Source of the DNA: Planctomycetota bacterium
GTDB taxonomy: Bacteria; Planctomycetota; Phycisphaerae; Sedimentisphaerales; Anaerohalosphaeraceae
DNA: 64,000 bases
Assembly (NCBI GenBank): GCA_019456225.1
Contig: VRUI01000013.1
Coordinates: 1-64,000, forward strand
Direction of reading: 5' to 3'
Shown: positions 1 to 7,376 of the stretch, one piece after another
Layout: each line of letters starts with the position of its first letter
Numbering within the stretch: position 1 is the stretch's first letter
Program-made: the position numbers and the translations under genes
Notes under the pieces: model-generated
What the model was told of the DNA's origin: nothing
Databases searched by the model: none
What the model saw: the letters and a program-made list of their open reading frames with translations, nothing else

Positions 1-1
1 A

Positions 2-187
2 CTTGTCAATGAAGCGTTGCGATTGCTGATAAACCTTGAAGATGAAATAAGCTTTGAAAAGGTCAAAGAGTTTATCGATTCAAAGCAAAAGCCTCCTGAG
101 CCTACGGAGGTGTATATTGAAGAGGTGGACATCAATTATTATGATACATTGTTAGAGACGCCGGAATGTGTGTGTGCGTATGAATAA
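2..187 (+). CDS. istA: IS21 transposase IstA, C-terminal fragment
   Basis: The open frame from base 2 to the TAA at 185-187 gives 61 codons. They encode an acidic tail (residues such as KPPEPTEVYIEEVDINYYD) like the extreme C-terminus of IstA, the DDE transposase of IS21 elements. The catalytic core is outside the window, so the call depends mainly on the istB gene that follows. The stop overlaps the istB start: ATGAATAA at 180-187 contains both, the coupling expected of IS21. Not truncated biologically as far as can be seen, only by the window edge. Confidence 0.7.
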   Translation, partial: LVNEALRLLINLEDEISFEKVKEFIDSKQKPPEPTEVYIEEVDINYYDTLLETPECVCAYE

Positions 188-941
188 ACAACAGCATAAG
201 AAATTGATTGAGTTGCTCAAGGAGCTGCACCTTCCGATGTTCAGGGAATATCATCGGGAGTTCGCTCAAGCAGCTGCAGCAGATGAACTTGGATACGAGG
301 AATATCTTTACGAATTAGCCCAGAGAGAGTGTGAGGTTCGAAGAGCAAACAAGATTGCAAGGCTGGTAAAGATGTCAAAGCTACCGCTGGAAAAGACATT
401 ACAGACATTTGAGCTTAACAGAATGCCGCTTAAGATACGCAGGCAGGTTAAAGTGCTTTCGGAAGGAAGTTTTGCTGACCGCAACGAAAATATATTAGCG
501 TTTGGAAAACCGGGAAGCGGTAAGACGCATCTGCTCTGCGGGATATGCCATGAGCTTGCCAGGCAGGGAAGAAAGGTTTACTTCGCTACGTGTGACTTGA
601 TAGTACAGGAACTGCTGAGAGCTAAGCAGGAGCTTGTGCTTGATAAGCTGCTCAAGCGGCTGGCAAGGTATGATGTGCTGATGATTGATGACTTTGGCTA
701 TGTCAAACAGAACCGCGAGGAGATGGAGGTGCTGTTTACCTTGCTGGCTCACCGGTATGAGCGTGGCAGCGTGCTGATAACGAGTAATCTACCGTTCAGT
801 AAGTGGGAGATGATATTTAAGGACCCGATGACGACAGCTGCTGCCATTGATCGGCTGGTCCATCATAGCGTGATACTGGAATTGAACGTGCCAAGCTACC
901 GAGCCGAGCAAGCACGGAAGCGAAAAAACAAAGATATATAG
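180..941 (+). CDS. istB: IS21 helper ATPase IstB
   Basis: AAA+ ATPase that assists the IstA transposase in target selection and strand transfer. A Walker A loop GKPGSGKT lies near residue 109 and a Walker B VLMIDDFG near residue 166. The stretch LPFSKWEMIFKDPMTTAAA and a following AIDRLVHHSVIL are characteristic of IstB rather than DnaC, its close relative. At 253 residues it has the normal family length. An upstream in-frame ATG at 168 exists, but 180 is preferred because it overlaps the istA stop by 8 bases and because MNKQQHKKL is a usual IstB beginning. The gene appears intact, so the element could still be active if istA is complete. Confidence 0.93.
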   Translation: MNKQQHKKLIELLKELHLPMFREYHREFAQAAAADELGYEEYLYELAQRECEVRRANKIARLVKMSKLPLEKTLQTFELNRMPLKIRRQVKVLSEGSFADRNENILAFGKPGSGKTHLLCGICHELARQGRKVYFATCDLIVQELLRAKQELVLDKLLKRLARYDVLMIDDFGYVKQNREEMEVLFTLLAHRYERGSVLITSNLPFSKWEMIFKDPMTTAAAIDRLVHHSVILELNVPSYRAEQARKRKNKDI

Positions 942-1062
942 TGTCCAGAATTTTGCCCCCATGGGGGCACTCCCAGAAAACATTAGTTCATGCAAGAGTT
1001 ACGATAACCGAAGGGAAAAAATAATTGTCGCTAAAAGGAAATTATAGTTGACGCTGGACACA

Positions 1063-1586
1063 TGGTCGACATTGTCGAAAAAGCCTTTGATGTCCGCTTC
1101 GACAATATGGTTTACCGGCTGAAACATTATCATGTCATTGAGTTTCTTTAATGCCTGATGACAGTTTCTTTTAGGACGAAAGCCATAAGAGCTGTCAAGA
1201 AAATCCTGCTCGTATATGCTCTCAAGTATCCACGTGATTCCACGCTCTACTATCTTGCTTTCCAGTGCCGATATTCCTAAAGGGCGAGTTTCTTTCTCGT
1301 TCTTTGGGATATACACCCGTCTCGCAGGTAGCGGCTTATATTTCTTCCGCTTTAGCCTTGAGACAAGCCACTGAAGATTCTTGTCCAGGTCAGCTCCGTA
1401 TTCTTTCCAGCTTACGTTGTCAATTCCTACCGCCTTATTCCTGTTGAGGCTTTGGTAGCAATCCCGGAGATATTCAACATCAAGCAAATGAGCAAGGCTC
1501 GTAAACTTAAATGTACGGTCTCTCTGGGCACGACCAGATATGAGAGATAATTTCGTCCATGTTTTTCCAATTTCTGAGTATTGCAT
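1063..1586 (-). pseudogene. ltrA: Group II intron reverse transcriptase, truncated by IS21
   Basis: First 174 codons of an intron-encoded reverse transcriptase/maturase. Residues KAVGIDNVSW (finger region), YIPKNEKETRPLGISALES (RT block 2), SSYGFRPKRNCHQAL (block 2a) and VEADIKGFFDNVDH (block 3, with the first catalytic Asp) are in proper order. After the final DH the frame runs into IS21 sequence and adds a foreign tail that stops at 999. The YADD motif, maturase X domain and endonuclease domain are missing, so this copy cannot be active. An intact protein of this family has 400-600 residues. Confidence 0.88.
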
Positions 1587-2066
1587 ATCTAAATATTACC
1601 TCTCTGCGTTAAACCGCTGACCCCTTCGAGTGGACTTAATGTCCCACCGGGCATTACCCCGGCTACACCTCTACTATGAGTCAGTCCGACTACCGAAACG
1701 CCATACTGCTTCGTCACTTTTTCGGCTCCTTGGCAGCTTCCATTAGGAACGCTTCGGTTCTCCCAAGTTCCAACATAGACAGTTCGTTCGCCCGCCACGG
1801 ACTTAGACCCCGACACGTCGGATATGCACTCACCTTTAGCGTGCATACCGATACTGGCTTCCAGGGGATAAAACCCTTGGCCCAATGCAACATATATTAT
1901 TTCGGGGCTCAATACCTTCACTTGCGTTGTGGCTGACATAACACCTTTCCCGAGGCTTCGCATAATTCGTTACCTCTTTATACGCCCGGTTCCGTTCCGG
2001 CCTGATGGTTAATCTTTAACCGTGCTGGATTATCCAGCTTGTCTGCATTAGCTTTACTTGGCGCAC
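1063..2066 (-). mobile_element. Group II intron, 5' part, cut by IS21
   Basis: Minus-strand group II intron. The 5' splice site is read at 2066, where the minus strand shows GTGCGCCAAGTAAAGC, matching the GUGYG start of group II introns. About 480 nt of ribozyme sequence (domains I-III and the start of IV) separate it from the reverse-transcriptase frame that begins at 1586. The 5' exon ends in GACAGGATTACAGGATAA, about 95 bases beyond the stop of mltA, and contains a repeated ACAGGAT word. The remaining part of the reverse transcriptase and domains V-VI must lie beyond the IS21 element or be lost. Domain folding was not computed. Confidence 0.8.
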
Positions 2067-2135
2067 TTATCCTGTAATCCTGTCAAAAAAACTGTGAACG
2101 GTTACCAACCAGAACATCAATAGAGCTTTTTACTG

Positions 2136-2160
2136 ATAGGTGGGAAATGTCCAGAATGTC
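2136..2160. repeat. Short dispersed repeat, copy 1
   Basis: The word ATAGGTGGGAAATGTCC plus CAGAATGTCC just after mltA recurs at 62214-62244 as ATAGGTGGGAAATGTC, then GACAATGTC, then CAGAAT. The shared core is 16 bases on one side and about 8 on the other. It may be the footprint of an insertion-sequence end, but no transposase stands next to either copy. Confidence 0.5.
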
Positions 2161-2162
2161 CT

Positions 2163-3356
2163 TTATCTCCCCTTTTTCAGGAACAGATAGTACAGACGCC
2201 CTTCCTGGTAGATGCTTCCGGCTAACCGGCCCGCGTCGTCTCCTATGCCCATGTAGACGTCACATCTGCCCGGCGCACGGATCGCTCCGCCTGTGTCCTG
2301 ATCCAGCGTAAAGCCTGTGTATTGCCCCTGAGTGACGTTTCCGCCCGACAACCTGGGCAGTCTGGTCGATATAAATGAAAGGCACGCCCGCGGATAAACG
2401 GACTTGTCGGTAGCGATGGATCTGTACGCCGTAACAGGGGTATTGATGCTCCCATGCGGGGAGGTATCGCTAAGCTGAAAAAACACAAAACGCGGGTTTT
2501 TGTCGACATAAGCGGTGACTTTATGCGGGTTTGCCTTAAAATAGGCGATCATTGCGGCTAAAGACATCTTTCCGCCCGGCAGGCTCTTGTCTACGAGCAT
2601 CGCCTTGGATACGCTCTTGTACTCGTGACCGTTAGTGCCGGCGTAGCCGATGTTTATCATCTCCCCTGCCGTTGTGCGAATGATCGCCGAGCCCTGGACG
2701 TGCGCTATGTAAACCTCGAACGGGTCGGCGAGGTATGCAAGTTCTTTGCCCTTAAGCATTTGCGACGATTCGATCACAAATCGCGTTGGGTATGGAGTAA
2801 GGCCGCCGTCGGGCTGCCGCTGACCGAGTATCTCGCCATAGGGGCCTTTTACGAGGTCTTTTGGGAGGCTGTAGAGGGGATATTTGAAACGGGCGGTCTT
2901 TTCGAGCGAACCGTCGAATATCGGGGTGTAGTAGCCGGTAAACAGCACCGTTCCCTTATTGTCGCAGCCGACGGATTCATATACGTCAAAACGCCGGTGT
3001 ATGGCATTCTTTAGCCTTTTTCCGGAAAGCTGCGACTCGAGCATCTCGGCAAAGGCATCCAGCGACGCGACCGCATGGGCGTGGGTGATATCTCCGTATG
3101 GGAAAAACTGCTTTGAGGAGGGTTTCGAGAGATAGCTCAGGCTGTGCAAGATCGATGACTGGAGGTTCTTTGTGTCGTAACAGGCATAGTGGAAATCGGG
3201 CATCCTTGCAGGGTCGGTTATCAGGCGAAGGGCCAGTTGACCGGGCGGCAGCTGACGTTCGTAATTAAGAGCAGGCTCCTTTTCTATTTCCTTGCGACAA
3301 CCTGTGAGTATAACTGTAAAGATCAATGCTATTGTTATTGTAAGCCTGTATTTCAT
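2163..3356 (-). CDS. mltA: Membrane-bound lytic murein transglycosylase A (MltA)
   Basis: Lytic transglycosylase that cleaves peptidoglycan glycan strands to 1,6-anhydromuropeptides at the outer membrane. The N-terminus is a lipoprotein signal ending LTGC (Cys20). The central MltA barrel domain includes VLFTGYYTPIFDGS, which is typical of the family. The C-terminal 3D domain near residues 349-367 reads DQDTGGAIRAPGRCDVYMG and holds the conserved aspartates, including the catalytic Asp position. At 397 residues the length is normal. It is a single gene on its strand, with the group II intron behind it and a hairpin repeat ahead of it. Together with the SpoIID-like protein (37672) and DacB (62703) it shows that this organism makes and remodels peptidoglycan. 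Confidence 0.93.
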   Translation of the reverse strand: MKYRLTITIALIFTVILTGCRKEIEKEPALNYERQLPPGQLALRLITDPARMPDFHYACYDTKNLQSSILHSLSYLSKPSSKQFFPYGDITHAHAVASLDAFAEMLESQLSGKRLKNAIHRRFDVYESVGCDNKGTVLFTGYYTPIFDGSLEKTARFKYPLYSLPKDLVKGPYGEILGQRQPDGGLTPYPTRFVIESSQMLKGKELAYLADPFEVYIAHVQGSAIIRTTAGEMINIGYAGTNGHEYKSVSKAMLVDKSLPGGKMSLAAMIAYFKANPHKVTAYVDKNPRFVFFQLSDTSPHGSINTPVTAYRSIATDKSVYPRACLSFISTRLPRLSGGNVTQGQYTGFTLDQDTGGAIRAPGRCDVYMGIGDDAGRLAGSIYQEGRLYYLFLKKGR

Positions 3357-3386
3357 ATCGCACTCCGTTGCAAGCTGACGCTTTTG

Positions 3387-3428
3387 ATTTATTATTGATT
3401 ATTTGAGGATTCGCCCTTACGGGCGAGG
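3387..3428. repeat. Hairpin repeat with AT-rich leader, copy 1
   Basis: An AT-rich leader TTATTATTGATTATTTGAGG leads into a stem CGCCC-TTAC-GGGCG (3412-3425). The same 24-base leader recurs at 23967-23990 before a different stem, CGGCC-TTT-GGCCG, so the stem is conserved by pairing and not by sequence. Related copies are at 38954-38988 and 40838-40872. It lies 30-75 bases upstream of mltA. It could be a terminator-like RNA hairpin or a small mobile palindrome. Confidence 0.7.
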
Positions 3429-3793
3429 CTATTTTATTTTACTGCTGTTTATTCATCTTTTCCAAGCATCCATCCCGAAATACTGATCACAAAACCCAAG
3501 GGTTTCTAAACTTGTTTACCTAGAAAACAATTGATGTATATACAAAGTAACTCATACGTGTGTTTTTGTCAAGAGAAATTGTGGTCCGAAGGTCAAAAAA
3601 AAGAGGGGCAAAAATGAATTAGGACTTGGCAGGTCTTGATAGTGAGGGTGTCGCCACCGGATCGGCTGTAAATCTGGTAGAATTATGGTGCTTGCGGGCG
3701 TGTTGGCCAATTATACAATTGTCAATTTTCTGGAAAAATTGCATAGCTCCTGAAAGAGGAAACCGCCTTACGGCGGATACTATTACATACTGG

Positions 3794-3814
3794 ATCCCGG
3801 ATCAAGTCCGGGAT
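3794..3814. repeat. Intergenic palindrome, CCCGGA type
   Basis: Eight-base arms ATCCCGGA and TCCGGGAT around loop TCAAG. A weaker relative (TCCCG, 8 bases, CGGGA) is seen at 23932-23949 behind the parvulin gene. No T-run follows, so it is not a clear terminator. Confidence 0.6.
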
Positions 3815-3836
3815 GACAACATTTTGAGCTTGCCCT

Positions 3837-3880
3837 AATTGAGCAACACGCGCTCGCACTTCGGGCTTTTGTATGGGGTG
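3837..3880. repeat. Dispersed repeat shared with 62660-62700
   Basis: AATTGAGCAACACGC followed by GCTCGCACTTCGGGCTT and TGTATGGGG matches, with about three quarters identity by eye, AATTGGGCAACACGC... at 62660-62700, in the same orientation. The other copy overlaps the 3' edge of the dacB-like gene. Nature unknown. Confidence 0.5.
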
Positions 3881-3965
3881 TTTGTTTTTTTTTGTTTTTG
3901 CTTTACTTTTTTTTGGTTTTGGGGTATTGTACCGGCTTACTGGGTTTTATATTACAGGTGTGAGT

Positions 3966-5531
3966 ATGGACAGAGTCAAGATTTATGATACTACCTTACG
4001 TGACGGTATGCAGGCTGAAGGTATCAGTTTTTCGCTTGCGGACAAGCTGTTAATTGCTAAACGACTTGACGATCTGGGGGTTGACTATATCGAAGGCGGG
4101 TATGCGGTCAGCAATCCTAAAGAGATGGAGTTTTTCCGTAAGGCCGCCGAGCTTGGGCTTAAGAATTCAAAAATCGCCGGTTTCGGCAATACCCGGCGGG
4201 CCGATCGTACGGTTGAAGATGATGCTTCGCTTGGCGCGATCCTTGAGAGCAAGGCTTGTGTTGCTACGCTTGTGGGCAAGTGCTGGGATCTGCATGTTCG
4301 GGATGTTCTTCGGTGCAGCCTGGATGAGAATTTTGTTATCTGCGCTGAGTCTGTGGCGTATATGAAGAAGAAAGGACTTGAAGTTGTCTTCGACGCAGAG
4401 CATTTCTTTGACGGGTATAAGGCTAACCCGAAGTTTGCGATGAAGGTTCTGGCGGCGTCTGCCGGCGCCGGTGCCGATGTGCTTTGTTTGTGCGAGACCA
4501 ACGGGGGGTGTCTGCCGGGCGAAGTCCGTGATATCACCGAGACGGTTTGCAAAGAGTTTGGCTCAGTTACTATCGGGATACACTGTCATAACGATACGGA
4601 CTGCGCGGCTGCTAACAGCCTTGGCGCCGTTGCCGCGGGGGTAAGACATGTGCAGGGTACGATAAACGGGCTCGGGGAGCGTACGGGTAACGCAAACCTT
4701 TGCACGATCATACCTTCGCTTGCGTTTAAGATGGGGTATGCGGTGCTGGACGAGAAAAAGATCCAACTGCTTACTGAAGTTTCCCGGTTTGTGTTCGAGA
4801 TCGCCAATATGTTTCCGGTTAACGGTATGCCTTATGTGGGCGAGAGCGCTTTTGCTCATAAAGGGGGTCTGCATGTCGATGCGCTTCGCAAGAATTTGAA
4901 AACCTACGAACATATCGACCCTGCTTTGACCGGCAATGAAAGACGGTTTCTTATATCCGAACTTTCCGGGGCGTCTAATGTTCTTGCAAAGCTGGAAAAG
5001 CGACAGCTTTCGCACGATAAGGAACTTGCAAAGAGAATACTTAAAACAGTGCAGAAGCTGGAAAACGAGGGTTACCAGTTCGAGGCTGCTGAGGCGAGTT
5101 TTGAACTGCTGGTAAAGAAAGAACTTGGTACGTATGAACCGAGATTTGATCTTGAGAAGTATCACGTCAATGTCGAACGTAACCGCGATGGCGAGATCGT
5201 TACCGAAGCGACGGTTAAGCTTAGGGTTGACGGGGCTGTCGAACATGTAGTTAGCGAAGGAGACGGGCCTGTTAACGCACTTGACAGTGCGCTGCGTAAA
5301 TCGCTGGAGAGGTTCTATCCGATCATCAAGGAAATGAGCCTGATCGATTATAAAGTGCGTGTCGTTAATGCCCGGGCCGCGACGGCTGCGAGAGTGCGGG
5401 TTATAATCGAATCCCGCGACCATGACTCTATGTGGGGCACTGTGGGCGTTTCGGAAAATATAATCGACGCAAGCTGGAAAGCGCTGGTCGACAGCGTTGA
5501 GTATAAGCTGCTTAAGGAGCGTAAAGCGTAA
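3966..5531 (+). CDS. cimA: (R)-citramalate synthase
   Basis: Condenses pyruvate and acetyl-CoA to (R)-citramalate, the first step of the threonine-independent route to isoleucine. The HMGL/LeuA-type TIM barrel shows YDTTLRDGMQAEG at residues 5-17, metal-binding GIHCHND near 202-208 and NGLGERTGN near 234-242. The C-terminal quarter resembles the LeuA dimerisation/allosteric domain that senses the end product. The GMQAEG variant and SELSGASN segment fit the CimA subgroup better than 2-isopropylmalate synthase. Its 521 residues match CimA. The frame is open back to 3873, but those residues are a T-rich hydrophobic artefact; ATG 3966, preceded by AGGTG, begins MDRVKIYDTTLRDG as in the family. 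GTG 3960 is the alternative. Confidence 0.9.
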   Translation: MDRVKIYDTTLRDGMQAEGISFSLADKLLIAKRLDDLGVDYIEGGYAVSNPKEMEFFRKAAELGLKNSKIAGFGNTRRADRTVEDDASLGAILESKACVATLVGKCWDLHVRDVLRCSLDENFVICAESVAYMKKKGLEVVFDAEHFFDGYKANPKFAMKVLAASAGAGADVLCLCETNGGCLPGEVRDITETVCKEFGSVTIGIHCHNDTDCAAANSLGAVAAGVRHVQGTINGLGERTGNANLCTIIPSLAFKMGYAVLDEKKIQLLTEVSRFVFEIANMFPVNGMPYVGESAFAHKGGLHVDALRKNLKTYEHIDPALTGNERRFLISELSGASNVLAKLEKRQLSHDKELAKRILKTVQKLENEGYQFEAAEASFELLVKKELGTYEPRFDLEKYHVNVERNRDGEIVTEATVKLRVDGAVEHVVSEGDGPVNALDSALRKSLERFYPIIKEMSLIDYKVRVVNARAATAARVRVIIESRDHDSMWGTVGVSENIIDASWKALVDSVEYKLLKERKA

Positions 5532-5556
5532 GGCGTGAGGCGTTTATTGCGTTGCC

Positions 5557-6102
5557 TTAATTGCCATTACAATATGTATTAGCGGCATTGTAGAATGAGT
5601 TAAATTCCTCATCCGTGGAGAAAGCTCTGGCTGGGATAATTATTCCTTCCGTTGAACTTGTATAGACAAATATGTATTCCTTAAACAAAACCACTCTTTC
5701 GATGGCGGGCCACTTTATTGAAGTGCTCGAATACTCACCAATATCATCTATTCCAGTTTCACTGATAGATACTTTCTTATCTCCAAGGAAAATAACATTC
5801 CTGCCATCATCGAACATACTCTTTACTATCTTGGTGAACCTTCGACGAAACGCAAATGGATAATAAACAAGATATAAAGGCACAAAGACCAATAACGGAG
5901 ATAAATCCAATAACCCCCTTAGCGGTGTACTCTCATCGGTTAGACTAAAATACCAAATAATAACAAAAAATATCAACCAGATAACTATGGGCATAAACCA
6001 GGAACGATAATATTGTTTGCGTGTTGTGGGTGAATGATAATAGTGGTATAAATTGAAAGCCTTAAAATCTTCCTTATTCAATTGGTATTGAATCATAATC
6101 AA
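5557..6102 (-). CDS. YcxB-like membrane protein
   Basis: A 181-residue protein with two transmembrane helices, about residues 36-55 (PIVIWLIFFVIIWYF) and 67-86 (LLVFVPLYLVYYPFAF), followed by a soluble C-terminal domain. That domain has the pattern of the YcxB-like family: a strand ending in an SETGI turn, then SSTSIKWPAIERV, then a strand FVYTSSTEGIIIPARAF. In the family this is a PH-like fold of unknown role. The gene stands alone between cimA and the cyclophilin gene. Two methionines (1 and 3) are possible starts; no strong ribosome site separates them. Confidence 0.75.
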   Translation of the reverse strand: MIMIQYQLNKEDFKAFNLYHYYHSPTTRKQYYRSWFMPIVIWLIFFVIIWYFSLTDESTPLRGLLDLSPLLVFVPLYLVYYPFAFRRRFTKIVKSMFDDGRNVIFLGDKKVSISETGIDDIGEYSSTSIKWPAIERVVLFKEYIFVYTSSTEGIIIPARAFSTDEEFNSFYNAANTYCNGN

Positions 6103-6367
6103 ATCAAAATCCTTTCAGCGACAGTATTCAAGGGCATCTTAAGCATAATTATCGTATAATAGAATAACAGAAAGCCTTTGTCAAGAAAGCAATATTGAGA
6201 TTTCCCACTTACGAAGAATGTACAAACAAATCGAATCTGGCTCAATTCGCTCAACCATTTGCTCCCACATACTTAATATTGGAACAAAAAAGCATCGCTC
6301 ACCGAATGTTCCCACGTTCTTGTTGGGATACAACTGATGCCGAGTTTCTGTTTGCCTTTCGGGTTTG

Positions 6368-7120
6368 TTATTGGCAGTCGTTTATCGCGTTGCATGCGAG
6401 CCAGTTTCCGGCTAGCATTGCCAGGTCTGCCAGGTCCACGTCACAATCGCCGTCCGCGTCGCCTGGCATTTTAACAGAGCATACCGGGACATTGAGGGTG
6501 ATTTCGGCAAAATCGATCACAATGTCGATTACCGGTACATCATCTAATGTGCCAGTGTCAGTGACCACTCCGTCGTGAGTCTGGACAGCAGCGATGGCAT
6601 TTACAATATCCATTCCACCGATGACCTGACCGAATACTGCATAGCCATACTTTAAGTATGCAGAGCCGCCACTTTCGAAAAGTATCTCGTCGAGGTTCGT
6701 CGCAGGTGGGATACTTGCAGAGGCTGTATTATTTCCATGGTTGATGAAAAATTGTGAGGTCGCAGAATCGGGATGTAATATCCTTGCCATCGCAACCGTG
6801 CCGGGAAAATTTGACAGGTTGTTTGAGCCTTCGTTGATGATCGGCGGGTTGGTTGGGACTATGTTAGGCTCTGTGTTGAATCCGCCGCCCTGTATCATGA
6901 AGCCAGGTATTACCCTGTGGAAAATCAGCCCATCGTAAAAGCCGGACTGGACGTAATTAATGAAATTTTCGACTGTTACCGGGGCCTCGTCCGGATATAG
7001 TTCCAAAACGATATCACCTACAACTCCACCGGTGATATGGAGGGTGACCTGCGGGTTTGCGGCAGAAACCGACCCAGCTGTGAACGCACAAACAAGTATC
7101 ACAAAATAATATACTTTCAT
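6368..7120 (-). CDS. Secreted cyclophilin-type peptidyl-prolyl isomerase with dockerin-like tail
   Basis: Residues 1-20 form a signal peptide (cleavage near SVSA-AN). Residues about 24-215 are a cyclophilin domain with the active-site segment FHRVIPGFMIQGG and the partner SQFFINH. It would speed proline isomerisation in secreted proteins. The last 30 residues carry a single EF-hand-like motif GDADGDCDVDLADLAMLAG, the half-dockerin/'planctomycete EF-hand' found at the ends of many exported Phycisphaerae proteins. A true type I dockerin has two such repeats, so this is a tail signal or anchor, not a proven cohesin ligand. A similar motif opens the DUF285 protein at 19460-20992. Confidence 0.88.
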   Translation of the reverse strand: MKVYYFVILVCAFTAGSVSAANPQVTLHITGGVVGDIVLELYPDEAPVTVENFINYVQSGFYDGLIFHRVIPGFMIQGGGFNTEPNIVPTNPPIINEGSNNLSNFPGTVAMARILHPDSATSQFFINHGNNTASASIPPATNLDEILFESGGSAYLKYGYAVFGQVIGGMDIVNAIAAVQTHDGVVTDTGTLDDVPVIDIVIDFAEITLNVPVCSVKMPGDADGDCDVDLADLAMLAGNWLACNAINDCQ

Positions 7121-7254
7121 CGCCTTATGCTCCTTAAAAACCTATATTGTACAATAATTCGGTGCAAAAGTCAATAGTAATTAACTCAAACTGACCGGTG
7201 TGAGCGAGTTTATTTTGTGGCAAACAGGAGCGAGGGCAATTTGTTCTTAATCGT

Positions 7255-7299
7255 TATGCGGGCTTCCAGCCCGCATAAGCTGTGGGCTGGAAGCCCACA
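7255..7299. repeat. Paired GGC-TTCCA-GCC palindromes
   Basis: Two adjoining perfect palindromes: TATGCGGGC-TTCCA-GCCCGCATA (7255-7277) and TGTGGGC-TGGAA-GCCCACA (7281-7299). The inner word GGCTTCCAGCC is constant while the flanking stem bases change together. Relatives are at 30136-30180, 45083-45102 and 59083-59201. Confidence 0.75.
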
Positions 7300-7376
7300 G
7301 CACATTTACTACAGGATGCAGGTATGAGGATTATGGATGCCAGAAACGCCTGCCAGGGGTCGTTTCTCCTGATAAT

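Larger units (their letters stand above)
1..1062 (+). mobile_element. IS21-family insertion sequence, right part
   Basis: Right-hand part of an IS21-family element; its left end lies outside the window. It holds the end of istA and all of istB. The right boundary is placed near 1062 because the group II intron reading frame on the minus strand stops matching reverse transcriptases there, after residues FFDNVDH. On the minus strand the element begins TGTGTCCAGCGTCAA. A related word, TGTCCAGAATTTTG, stands on the plus strand at 944-957 just after istB, so the end region may carry the repeated transposase sites usual for IS21. The exact end and any target duplication cannot be fixed without the left end. 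Confidence 0.8.
3429..3965. other. Gene-free spacer between mltA and cimA
   Basis: About 540 bases between divergent genes. It holds a small stem CCGCC-TTAC-GGCGG at 3763-3776, the palindrome ATCCCGGA-TCAAG-TCCGGGAT (3794-3814) that is widespread as a short intergenic repeat, and a repeat shared with 62660 (3837-3880). A T-rich run at 3885-3920 precedes cimA. The 70-codon frame at 3626-3838 reads through these repeats and is not taken as a gene. Confidence 0.7.

Noticed and set aside
1589-1963. 124-codon minus-strand frame
   Set aside because: It lies within the group II intron ribozyme part, between the GTGCG splice site and the reverse-transcriptase start, and has no protein-family likeness.
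3626-3838. 70-codon frame before cimA
   Set aside because: It reads through the CCCGGA palindrome repeat (giving WIPDQVRDD, a common artefact) and has no ribosome site.
4563-5423. 286-codon frame antisense to cimA
   Set aside because: Shadow of a strongly supported gene; no start signal and no family likeness.
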